Positions 24,682 through 32,395 of a DNA stretch of 33,187 nucleotides are shown one piece after another (position 1 is the first letter of the stretch; every line of letters starts with the position of its first letter). A program made the position numbers and the translations under genes. This stretch comes from Zoogloea oryzae (lineage in GTDB: Bacteria > Pseudomonadota > Gammaproteobacteria > Burkholderiales > Rhodocyclaceae), in the NCBI RefSeq assembly GCF_030161255.1, contig NZ_BSPX01000056.1, positions 1 to 33,187 of the forward strand, given 5' to 3'. The notes beneath the pieces were generated by a model that saw nothing but the letters and a program-made list of their open reading frames with translations, was not told where the DNA came from and did not search any database.

Positions 24682-25431
24682 TTAGAGCACCTTGGCTTCG
24701 TTCTTGAGCTTCTCGACCAGCTGGGCCACGTCGGCCACCTTGATGCCGGCGCTGCGGGCGGCGGGCTCGACCACCTTGAGGGTGGTGAGGCGCGGGGTGA
24801 CATCCACGCCCAGATCGGCCGGCTTGACGGTGTCGAGCGGCTTCTTCTTGGCCTTCATGATGTTGGGGAGCGTGGCGTAGCGCGGCTCGTTGAGGCGCAG
24901 GTCGGTGGTGACGACCGCCGGCAGCGGCAGGGCAAGGGTTTCGAGGCCGCCGTCGATTTCGCGGGTCACGCGCACGCCGTCGCCGGCCACTTCGACCTTG
25001 GAGGCGAAGGTGGCTTGCGGCCAGCCGAGGAGCGCGGCGAGCATCTGGCCGGTCTGGTTGGAGTCGTCGTCGATGGCCTGCTTGCCGAGGATCACCAGCT
25101 TGGGTTGTTCCTTGTCGACGAGGGCCTTGAGGAGCTTGGCCACGGCGAGGGGCTGCAGGTCGGCGTCGGATTCGACGAGGATGCCCCGGTCGGCGCCGAT
25201 GGCCATGGCGGTGCGCAGGGTTTCCTGGCACTGGGCGACGCCGGCGGAGACGGCGACCACTTCGGTGGCAGTGCCGGCTTCCTTCAGGCGGACGGCTTCT
25301 TCAACGGCGATCTCGTCGAAGGGGTTCATGGCCATCTTGACGTTGGCCAGCTCGACGCCGCTCTGGTCGGCCTTGACGCGGATCTTGACGTTGTAATCGA
25401 CGACCCGCTTGATGGGTACGAGAATCTTCAT
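24682..25431 (-). CDS. etfB: Electron transfer flavoprotein beta subunit
   Basis: A 249-residue ETF beta subunit, which holds the structural AMP and contacts the dehydrogenases. The start MKILVPIKRVVDYNVKIRVK is typical, and the signature VKMAMNPFDEIAVEEAVRL (about residues 33-51) is diagnostic. I chose the ATG at 25431; the frame stays open for 40 codons upstream, but that part does not resemble the family. It is the first gene of the operon etfB-etfA-ACAD-ETF-QO-yjcH2-actP2. The promoter must lie in the 189 bases shared with the divergent kinase gene. Confidence 0.95.
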   Translation of the reverse strand: MKILVPIKRVVDYNVKIRVKADQSGVELANVKMAMNPFDEIAVEEAVRLKEAGTATEVVAVSAGVAQCQETLRTAMAIGADRGILVESDADLQPLAVAKLLKALVDKEQPKLVILGKQAIDDDSNQTGQMLAALLGWPQATFASKVEVAGDGVRVTREIDGGLETLALPLPAVVTTDLRLNEPRYATLPNIMKAKKKPLDTVKPADLGVDVTPRLTTLKVVEPAARSAGIKVADVAQLVEKLKNEAKVL

Positions 25432-25620
25432 GGGAACCTGTCTCCGTTCTTGTGCTCGCGCGCTCGCGCTGAATCTCCTGGCCGGACTGCCGAGGATCGG
25501 ACGGAAGGTTCGCAAACAAACTTGTCGGAAGTTTCGTGAAAATGTACTCAATCATGTCCGGTGCCTCGGGGCGGCCGGACGCTGGCTAGAATCAGTGAAA
25601 GTGATTGAAGTGGAGCAGCG

Positions 25621-27681
25621 ATGAGCGGGCAGCAGATGGATGGGGGAAACGATCGGGGCGCCGACACGCCGCCGTCCTTCGACCGGCGTTATCGGGAGAT
25701 GCTGGGCGCGGGGCTGGATCTCCTCGACCAGGGCGTCACGGTGTTCGACGAAGACTTGCGGATGGTCGCCTGGAACACGACCTTCCTGCGCCTGCTCGAC
25801 TTTCCCGAGTCGCTGGCGAAGCCCGGCGTCAATTTCGAGGATTTCATCCGCTACAACGCCGAGCGGGGCGACTATGGTCCGGGCGATCCGGCGGCGCAGG
25901 TGGCCGAGCGGGTGGCCCGCGCGCGGAGCTTCCAGCCCCACGTCACCGAACGGGTGCGGCCCAACGGGCAGATCCTGTCGATCCGCGGCTTTCCGCTGCC
26001 GCACCAGGGCTTCATCACCGTCTATACCGACATCACCGGCCAGCGCCACAGCCAGGAGCAGATTGCCCGCCATCAGGCCGAACTGGAAGAGCACATCCGC
26101 CTGCGCACCGACGCGCTGACCCGCGCCAACGCCGAGCTCACCGCGGCCATCGAATCCAACAAGGCCATCACCGGCGCGCTGCGCCGCAGCGAGCAGCGCC
26201 TGCGGGAGATCACCGACGCGATCCCGGCGGCGGTGGCGTATTTCGACCACGACTGGACCTACCGCTACGCCAACAAGGGCTACGCCGAATGGTTCGGCTG
26301 GTCGGCGCCGGAGATCGAGGGCCGGCAGATCCGCGACGTGGTCGGGCAGGAGGTCTTCGCCATCGTGTCGCCCTATGTATCCCGGGCGCTGGCGGGCGAG
26401 CGGGTGTCGTACGAATACACCCTCACCGGCCGCGACGGCACGCCGGCCCAGGCCCGCAGCACGCTGGTGCCCGACATCGCCGACGGCGAGGTGATCGGCT
26501 GCTACGTGCATTCGGTGGATGTCACCGAGAGCCGCCGCACCCAGGCCGCGCTGGCCCAGGCCCAGAAGATGGAAGCCATCGGCCAGCTCACCGGCGGCCT
26601 CGCCCACGACTTCAACAACATGCTGACGGTGGTGATCGGCAATCTGGTGGCCCTGAAGGAAAACCACCCCAACGACCCGCTCACCGAGAACTTCGTCGAG
26701 CCCGCCATGCAGGCCGCCAACCGGGGCGCCGAGCTGATCCGCCGGCTACTGGGCTTTGCCCGCCGCCAGCCGCTGGAGCCGCGTCCGGTGGAGGTGAATG
26801 AGCTGATCCTGGGCATGTCGAAGCTGATCCGCCGCTCGCTGCCCGGCACCATCGCAGTGAGCACCGCCAGCCGCGAGCCGTGTCTGGTGGCGATGGTCGA
26901 CGCCCACCAGCTTGAAAACGCGCTCCTCAACCTCGCCCTCAACGCCCGCGACGCGATGCCCAACGGTGGCGAGCTGCGCATCGAATCCTCGCTGGAGCAC
27001 CTCAACGTGCACGCCGCGGCCGATCTCGAAGTACCCCCCGGCGACTACGTGCAGATCGCCGTCACCGACAACGGCATGGGCATGGACGGCAGCACGCTGG
27101 CGCGGGTCTTCGAGCCCTTCTTCACCACCAAGCAGTTCGGCATGGGCAGCGGGCTGGGGATGTCGATGGTGTATGGCTTCGTCAAGCAGTCGGGCGGCGG
27201 GGTGCGCATCCGCAGTCGGCAGGCACGGGGCACCACGGTGGCGCTGCTGCTGCCCCGGCTGGCCGAGGCCGAGGAGGTCGAAGCCCTGCCGGTGGGGCAT
27301 GAGGTGGCCGAGACCGATCTGGCCGGCAAGCTGGTGCTGCTCGCCGAGGACGACGTGGACGTGCGCACCGTGGTGCGGATGCAGCTCTCTGAGCTGGGCT
27401 GCGCGGTGGTCGAGGCCGAGAACGGCGCCGAGGCCGCCGACATGGTCGAGAACATCCCGGCCATCGCGCTGGTGATCTCCGACGTGGTGATGCCCGGCGC
27501 GATGGACGGGCGGGCGCTGGCGCGTTTCGTGCGGCGTTTCCGGCCCGATCTGCCGGTGGTGCTGATGAGCGGCTTCGCCGAATCCCAGCACGAGCTGGGC
27601 ATGGACGGCGATCTGCCGCTGCTCGCCAAGCCTTTCTCGCGGGACAAGCTGCTGGCTGCCTTGCGTCCGCTCGCCGCTTGA
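25621..27681 (+). CDS. PAS/PAS hybrid sensor histidine kinase with receiver domain
   Basis: A 686-residue soluble hybrid kinase without clear membrane helices. Order: PAS-like domain 1 (about 20-140, LDQGVTVFDEDLRMVAWN), a coiled-coil linker (about 142-195, rich in E/R/A), PAS domain 2 (about 196-310, ITDAIPAAVAYFDHDW), HisKA with His329 (GGLAHDFNNMLTVVIGNL), HATPase (about 435-560, NLALNARDAMPNGG and GSGLGMSMVYGF), and a receiver domain (about 570-686, AEDD and phospho-acceptor Asp621 in VISDVVMPG). The first PAS resembles PAS-7-type sensors. The signal is unknown. GGAG lies before the ATG, and a response-regulator gene follows 16 bases downstream. Confidence 0.92.
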   Translation: MSGQQMDGGNDRGADTPPSFDRRYREMLGAGLDLLDQGVTVFDEDLRMVAWNTTFLRLLDFPESLAKPGVNFEDFIRYNAERGDYGPGDPAAQVAERVARARSFQPHVTERVRPNGQILSIRGFPLPHQGFITVYTDITGQRHSQEQIARHQAELEEHIRLRTDALTRANAELTAAIESNKAITGALRRSEQRLREITDAIPAAVAYFDHDWTYRYANKGYAEWFGWSAPEIEGRQIRDVVGQEVFAIVSPYVSRALAGERVSYEYTLTGRDGTPAQARSTLVPDIADGEVIGCYVHSVDVTESRRTQAALAQAQKMEAIGQLTGGLAHDFNNMLTVVIGNLVALKENHPNDPLTENFVEPAMQAANRGAELIRRLLGFARRQPLEPRPVEVNELILGMSKLIRRSLPGTIAVSTASREPCLVAMVDAHQLENALLNLALNARDAMPNGGELRIESSLEHLNVHAAADLEVPPGDYVQIAVTDNGMGMDGSTLARVFEPFFTTKQFGMGSGLGMSMVYGFVKQSGGGVRIRSRQARGTTVALLLPRLAEAEEVEALPVGHEVAETDLAGKLVLLAEDDVDVRTVVRMQLSELGCAVVEAENGAEAADMVENIPAIALVISDVVMPGAMDGRALARFVRRFRPDLPVVLMSGFAESQHELGMDGDLPLLAKPFSRDKLLAALRPLAA

Positions 27682-27697
27682 GCCAAGCTTCGCTGCC

Positions 27698-28417
27698 ATG
27701 GCCCAGACCCGCAAACCCGAGCTGATCTACGTCGTCGAGGACGAAGCGGCCATCGCGCGCCTGATCGCCGACACCCTCGAGAAGTTCAGCTACCGCACCG
27801 AGCTGTTCCGCACCGCGGAGGCCTTCTTCCACGGCCTGCGCCATCAGGTGCCGGATCTGGTGGTGCTCGATCTGGGCCTGCCCGACATGGACGGCATGGC
27901 GGTGCTCCAGCAGCTGCGCCGCAAGCACACCTGCGGCCTGCTGGTGGTCACCGGCCGGGCCGACACCCACGACCGGGTGATGGGCCTCGAGCTCGGCGCC
28001 GACGACTACGTGGTCAAGCCCTTCGAGCCCCGCGAGCTGATCGCCCGGGTGCGCTCGATCCTGCGCCGTTATCCGGGGCAGGTGACGCTGCCGGCCGATC
28101 CAGCCCAACGGATCGCCGAATTTGCCGGCTGGCGTTTCGAGCCGGGCAGCAACACTTTGGTGAGCCCCGGCGGCCAGCAGGAAACCCTCAGCACCGCCGA
28201 GGCCCAGCTGCTCGGCGTGCTGCTGGCCCACCCCAACCACATCCTCACCCGCGAGCAGCTGCTCGAAGGGCGGGACGTGTCGGCGCTGGATCGCAGCATC
28301 GACCTGCGCATCTCGCGCCTGCGCCGACGCTTCGAGGAAAACCCCCAGCACGCCAAGCTCATCAAGACGGTGTACGGCGCCGGCTACCTGCTGGCGGCCA
28401 CCGTTACCTGGACTTAG
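27698..28417 (+). CDS. OmpR-type response regulator
   Basis: A 239-residue regulator. Receiver domain about residues 8-125: acidic pair Glu14/Asp15, phospho-acceptor Asp58 (VVLDLGLPDMDG), Thr85 and Lys107 (VVKPFEPREL). The winged-helix DNA-binding domain covers about 140-235, with LSTAEAQLLGVLLAHPNHILTREQLLEG in two parts, DRSIDLRISRLRRRFEENP and the end KTVYGAGYLLA. It probably receives phosphate from the preceding hybrid kinase. Targets are unknown; the divergent etf operon is a natural candidate but unproven. Confidence 0.93.
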   Translation: MAQTRKPELIYVVEDEAAIARLIADTLEKFSYRTELFRTAEAFFHGLRHQVPDLVVLDLGLPDMDGMAVLQQLRRKHTCGLLVVTGRADTHDRVMGLELGADDYVVKPFEPRELIARVRSILRRYPGQVTLPADPAQRIAEFAGWRFEPGSNTLVSPGGQQETLSTAEAQLLGVLLAHPNHILTREQLLEGRDVSALDRSIDLRISRLRRRFEENPQHAKLIKTVYGAGYLLAATVTWT

Positions 28418-28421
28418 ACGC

Positions 28422-28456
28422 AAAAAGGCCGGATCGCCTTGCGGCAGATCCGGCCT
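28422..28456 (-). terminator. Terminator of the YkvA-like gene, shared with the convergent regulator gene
   Basis: AGGCCGGATC (28426-28435) pairs with GATCCGGCCT (28447-28456), with an inner GCC/GGC extension and one bulged A. On the minus strand five T follow (28426-28422), 19 bases past the stop of the leftward gene. On the plus strand no T-run follows, so termination there is weaker. Confidence 0.8.
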
Positions 28457-28474
28457 GATACGTGCGGCCTGCGT

Positions 28475-28774
28475 TCAGCGCCGAACGGGCGCCACGTCGA
28501 TGGTGCGTCCGTCGTCGGCAAAACCCCGCTTCAGCTCGGCCGGCAGGCGGCTCACCAGCCAGGCGATCACCAGCGGAATCAGCACGAAATCATCCACCAG
28601 CCCGATCACCGGCAGCACGTCGGGGATCAGGTCGATCGGCGACAGCAGGTACAGCCCGATCAGCGCCACCGAGGGCACCAGCCAGGCCGGCCGCGCCGGG
28701 TGGCGCAGGGCGTACCACAGGATGCGCGCGTCCTTGCGGATGAGGGCATACAGGGCGGTGAGCTTCTTGAACAT
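28475..28774 (-). CDS. YkvA/DUF1232 family small membrane protein
   Basis: A 99-residue protein with the DUF1232 core YLLSPIDLIPDVLPVIGLVDDFVLIPLVIAW (about residues 42-72, read in parts), whose SPIDLIPD motif is diagnostic. One or two hydrophobic helices suggest membrane attachment. Function of the family is not known. I chose the ATG at 28774 because the family N-terminus (KDARILWYALRHP) starts soon after; longer frames upstream are spurious. It is divergent from the copper chaperone gene. Confidence 0.85.
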   Translation of the reverse strand: MFKKLTALYALIRKDARILWYALRHPARPAWLVPSVALIGLYLLSPIDLIPDVLPVIGLVDDFVLIPLVIAWLVSRLPAELKRGFADDGRTIDVAPVRR

Positions 28775-28972
28775 GGCAGGGGTTCCTTCGTGGTGGATGG
28801 CGCTTTCTATGATCGTCGGTCTGCCACCGGGTTGCCGGTGGTGTTGTAAGCGGATGTGATTTCGGCCCCGGGCGGACACATCCCGAAAGATCCGTGCGGC
28901 AAATGGTCGCATTCCCGGCCCGTCGGCGGCCGCCCGCGTTAAGCTCGCGGCGTTCATTTCAAGGAGTCTCCC

Positions 28973-29458
28973 GTGAAGCTTTCCGCCCTGATCGCCCGTT
29001 CCGTTGCTGTCACCCTGGCCGGCCTGTGTGCCACCGCCGCCTTTGCCGCGGATATCGAGGTCGCCAACCCGTGGGTGCGCGGCACCGTCGCGGCCCAGAA
29101 GGCCACCGGCGCCTTCATGCAGCTCTCCAGCAAGGGCGGCGTGAGCCTGGTGGGCGTCGAGAGCCCGGCCGCCAACATCGTCGAACTGCACGAGATGGTG
29201 ATGGCCGACAACGTGATGAAGATGCGCGCCGTGCCGCGCCTCGACATCAAGCCCGGCCAGCCGGTGGAGCTCAAGCCCGGCAGCTACCACGTGATGCTGA
29301 TCGACCTGAAGAAGCCCCTCGCCAAGGGCGATGTGGTGCCCATCACCCTCAAGGTCGAGGGCAAGGACCAGAAGGTCGAGCGCGTCGAGGTGAAGGCCGA
29401 GGTGCGCGACCTGACCGCCGCCGCGCCGATGCCGATGGATCACAAGCACCACCACTGA
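28973..29458 (+). CDS. PCu(A)C-type periplasmic copper chaperone
   Basis: A 161-residue secreted protein with a signal peptide (about 1-25, ATAAFA before ADIEV). The copper motif H(M)X10MX21HXM is exact: His73, Met84, His106, Met108, with Met75 as the extra Met. These proteins hold Cu(I) in the periplasm and help load the CuA or CuB site of cytochrome oxidase. A His-rich tail (HKHHH) may bind more metal. The GTG start has AAGGAG at 28961-28966. No cytochrome oxidase assembly genes are adjacent here. Confidence 0.93.
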   Translation: MKLSALIARSVAVTLAGLCATAAFAADIEVANPWVRGTVAAQKATGAFMQLSSKGGVSLVGVESPAANIVELHEMVMADNVMKMRAVPRLDIKPGQPVELKPGSYHVMLIDLKKPLAKGDVVPITLKVEGKDQKVERVEVKAEVRDLTAAAPMPMDHKHHH

Positions 29459-29546
29459 GCGCCCCTTGCGGCGTATCAAAGCGCCGGCGGCGGATCGGGT
29501 CTAGAGTGGCTTCATCACGTTCCGCCCCGCTGGGGCCGGAGGCCGT

Positions 29547-31007
29547 ATGGATGTGCTCTCAGAATGGCTGCTGCCGGTGTTGCGCGGTGGTGCCGGCAAT
29601 CTGGCCGCCTACCTCGCCGCCCATGTGCTGCTGTGCCTGCTGCCGGCCTTCTTCATCGCCGGCGCCATGTCGGCGCTGATCCCCCAGCAGACCATCACCC
29701 GTTTTCTCGGGCGCAATTCTCCCCGTCATGTTTCCTATCCCGCCGCGGCGGCCGCCGGCTCGCTGCTGGCGGTGTGCTCGTGCACCATCGTGCCGCTGTT
29801 TGCCGGCATCTATAAGAAGGGCGCCGGGCTGGGGCCGGCGATCACCTTCCTGTTCTTTGCGCCGGCGGCCAACATCCTGGCGCTGGCGTACACCGGCGGG
29901 GTGATCGGGGTCGATCTGGCCGGGGCGCGCTTCGTGCTGTCGCTGATCTTCGGGATCGGCATCGGGCTCATCATGGCCCTGCTGTTCCGGGCCGACGACG
30001 CCGCTCACGAGCAGGCCGGCAGCGCGATGTTCGCCGCCGGCAGCGAAGGCGTCGGGCCCGTGGCTGGGTGGTTTCTCGGGCTGTGGGTGGCGCTGCTGCT
30101 GGCGGGCACCCTCAAGCTCGGCTTTCTCACCGGTACGTGGTTCCATCTGGACGTGCCGCTACCGGCGGCGTCCAGCTGGCAGGCCTGGCTCGACCGGCTG
30201 GTGCCCTTCGACGCCAGCCGCGGCGAGGAGGGCGTGTCGGTGCAGGGGGTGATGCTGATCGCCCTGCTCGGGGCCATCGGCTTTACTGCCTGGCGCGGGC
30301 TGGAGAACATCCAGAACGGCGTGACTAGCTGGACCCGGGCCAGCCTCGGGCTGGTGTGGGCGACGCTGCTGCTGGCGGCGCTGGCGATCCGCCCGGCCGA
30401 GGGCGTGCTGCAGATCGGCTTTACCGGCAAGTTCTTCGGCGTGGCGGCGTGCCTCGCCGCGATCCACGTGCTGGCCTGGCGCCGGCTCGACCGGCAGGCG
30501 CTGCAGGACTGGCTGTGGGAATCCTGGCGTTTCGTGAAGCAGATCTTTCCGCTGCTGGTGGTGGGCGTGTTCATCGTCGGCATGGTGCGGGTGGTGGTGC
30601 GGCCCGAGTGGATCGAGGCGGTGGCGGGCAGCAACTCGGTGCTCGGCAACCTGGCCGGGGTGGCTTTCGGGGTGTTCATGTATTTCCCGACCCTCGTCGA
30701 GGTGCCCATCGCCCGGATGTTCCTCGACCTGGGCATGCACCGCGGGCCGCTGCTGGCCTACCTGATGTCCGACCCGGAGCTGTCGCTGCAGAGCATCCTC
30801 ATCATCTCGGCGATCATCGGCCGGACCAAGACCGCGGCCTACGTGGGGCTGGTGGCGCTGTTCAGCGCGGTGGCCGGCTTCACCTACGGGGCGTGGGTGG
30901 ATGGCCTGCCGCTGGGCCTGATCGTGCTGGGGCTGGCGGCCTTCATCGGCGTGCTGGCCATGCTGCTGATGGCGGCGAGCCGCCGCAACCAACTGAAAGG
31001 AGCCTGA
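29547..31007 (+). CDS. COG0701/DUF318 permease (ArsP-like)
   Basis: A 486-residue membrane protein with about ten or more helices in two related halves. The first conserved block is AVCSCTIVPLFAGIYKKGAG (about residues 75-94) with the Cys77/Cys79 pair. The block FLFFAPAANILALAYTGG and the second half's MYFPTLVEVPIARMF follow. Members include ArsP, which exports trivalent organoarsenicals, but most are uncharacterised. The gene after it encodes a thioredoxin-like partner seven bases from an AAAGGAG site, a pairing seen often in this family. Substrate unknown here. Confidence 0.87.
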   Translation: MDVLSEWLLPVLRGGAGNLAAYLAAHVLLCLLPAFFIAGAMSALIPQQTITRFLGRNSPRHVSYPAAAAAGSLLAVCSCTIVPLFAGIYKKGAGLGPAITFLFFAPAANILALAYTGGVIGVDLAGARFVLSLIFGIGIGLIMALLFRADDAAHEQAGSAMFAAGSEGVGPVAGWFLGLWVALLLAGTLKLGFLTGTWFHLDVPLPAASSWQAWLDRLVPFDASRGEEGVSVQGVMLIALLGAIGFTAWRGLENIQNGVTSWTRASLGLVWATLLLAALAIRPAEGVLQIGFTGKFFGVAACLAAIHVLAWRRLDRQALQDWLWESWRFVKQIFPLLVVGVFIVGMVRVVVRPEWIEAVAGSNSVLGNLAGVAFGVFMYFPTLVEVPIARMFLDLGMHRGPLLAYLMSDPELSLQSILIISAIIGRTKTAAYVGLVALFSAVAGFTYGAWVDGLPLGLIVLGLAAFIGVLAMLLMAASRRNQLKGA

Positions 31008-31009
31008 TC

Positions 31010-31255
31010 GTGCTGGATATCAAGGTGCTGGGGCCGGGCTGTGCCAACTGCCGCAAGCTGGAGGAGATCGCCCGGGCGGCGGCGGCCGAGCTGGGCGTCG
31101 AGGCGCAGATCGAGAAGGTCACCGACATGGACGCGATCCTCGCCTGGGACGTGCTGAAGACGCCGGGGCTGGTGGTCAATGGCAAGCTGGTGTCGTCCGG
31201 GCGCATTCCGGCGCCGGGCAGCGTGCTCGACTGGCTGCGCGAGGCCCAGGGCTGA
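31010..31255 (+). CDS. Small thioredoxin-like protein (redox-active disulfide protein 2 family)
   Basis: An 81-residue thioredoxin-fold protein with the redox motif CANC (about residues 11-14, in GPGCANCRKLEE) and the cis-Pro region KTPGLVVNGKLVSSG. It has no signal peptide, so it works in the cytoplasm. The GTG start at 31010 is two bases after the permease stop, with AAAGGAG (30996-31002) seven bases upstream. It probably acts with the permease, for example by reducing its cysteines or its substrate (inference). Confidence 0.9.
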   Translation: MLDIKVLGPGCANCRKLEEIARAAAAELGVEAQIEKVTDMDAILAWDVLKTPGLVVNGKLVSSGRIPAPGSVLDWLREAQG

Positions 31256-31339
31256 CATCCGCCGCCGCCGGGCCCTGATCGCCTGCCGGGCGGGCGGCGC
31301 GCTACACTCTGCGGCCGCTTTCTTCCTGCCGCCGCCTTC

Positions 31340-32257
31340 ATGAATCACCCCGGCGATCGTCTCGGGCTCCTGTTCGCCGTTCTCGGCGCGGTGGGCTTCT
31401 CGTTCAAGGCCATCCTCATCAAGCTGGCCTATCCCTACGGCGTCGACGCCGTGACCCTGCTCGCCCTGCGCATGGGGCTGTCGCTGCCCTTCTTCCTGGC
31501 CCTGGGTTTTGCCGATGGCCGGCGGCGCCAGCACGCGAAGCTGTCGGGGCGCGATCTGGCCTTGATGGCCGGGCTGGGCTTTACCGGCTACTACATGGCC
31601 AGCTATCTGGATTTCCTCGGGCTGCAGTACATCTCGGCGGCGCTGGAGCGGCTGATCCTGTTTGCCTACCCCACGCTGGTGGTGGTGTTCTCGGCGCTGT
31701 TCCTGGGCAAGCCGATCACCCGCCGGGCGCTGGTCTGCATCGGGCTGTGCTACGCGGGCATCGCATTGGCGGTGGCCCACGATCTTCACATTGCCGGTAG
31801 CGCCAGGGATGTGTGGATCGGCGGCGGGCTGGTGTTTGGCAGCGCGGTGTCGTACGCGCTCTACCTGATGGGCAACGGCCAGGCGGTGGTGCGCCTGGGG
31901 GCGGCGCGGGTGACGGCCTGGGCTAGCGCCATCGCCTGCGTGCTGTGCCTTGGCCACTTTGCCGCCACCCGGCCCCTGGGCCTGCTGCTGGTGCAGCCAG
32001 CGCCGGTGATGGGGCTGGCGGTGGCGATGGCGCTGTTCTCCACGGTGCTGCCGGTGTGGATGGTCTCCGAGGCGATCCGCCGCCTGGGGGCCGGGCCGGT
32101 GTCGCTGATCGGCACCCTCGGCCCGGTGGTGACGCTCTTCCTGGGCTGGCTGATCCTCGCCGAGCCCATCGGGCTGTTCCAGATCCTGGGCGGGGCGCTG
32201 GTGGTGTCGGGCGTGGTGCTGGTGGGTCGCAAGGGGCCGCGTTCATCTCGGGGTTGA
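31340..32257 (+). CDS. EamA-family (DMT) transporter
   Basis: A 305-residue protein with ten hydrophobic segments in two EamA repeats (about 8-145 and 158-295). Hallmarks are VGFSFKAILIKLAYPYGVDA at the start, LERLILFAYPTLVVVFSALFLGKPI and the C-terminal GTLGPVVTLFLGWLILAEPIGLFQILGGALVVSGVVLVG. The substrate of such transporters cannot be read from sequence. The last residues (KGPRSSRG) run into the start of a different-looking sequence close to the IS end, so the native C-terminus may have been altered by a few residues, but all helices are intact. Confidence 0.88.
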   Translation: MNHPGDRLGLLFAVLGAVGFSFKAILIKLAYPYGVDAVTLLALRMGLSLPFFLALGFADGRRRQHAKLSGRDLALMAGLGFTGYYMASYLDFLGLQYISAALERLILFAYPTLVVVFSALFLGKPITRRALVCIGLCYAGIALAVAHDLHIAGSARDVWIGGGLVFGSAVSYALYLMGNGQAVVRLGAARVTAWASAIACVLCLGHFAATRPLGLLLVQPAPVMGLAVAMALFSTVLPVWMVSEAIRRLGAGPVSLIGTLGPVVTLFLGWLILAEPIGLFQILGGALVVSGVVLVGRKGPRSSRG

Positions 32258-32354
32258 ACTGGGCTCCCTTCAGGGGGAGTGCACTCAGCCCGGAGATGAA
32301 CATGTTCAGGTCGGAGGGAGGGAGTGTCAGTAATTTTGTGTTCGAGGCTGTCTT

Positions 32355-32392
32355 GATTCTTCCTGCGCTGCCGTGGCAGCGCAGGAAGAATC
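32355..32392 (-). terminator. Perfect 18-bp hairpin after the transposase stop
   Basis: GATTCTTCCTGCGCTGCC (32355-32372) and its exact complement (32375-32392) flank a two-base GT loop, three bases past the transposase stop. No long T-run follows on either strand. It may stop or shield transcription at the IS end. Confidence 0.6.
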
Positions 32393-32395
32393 GGC

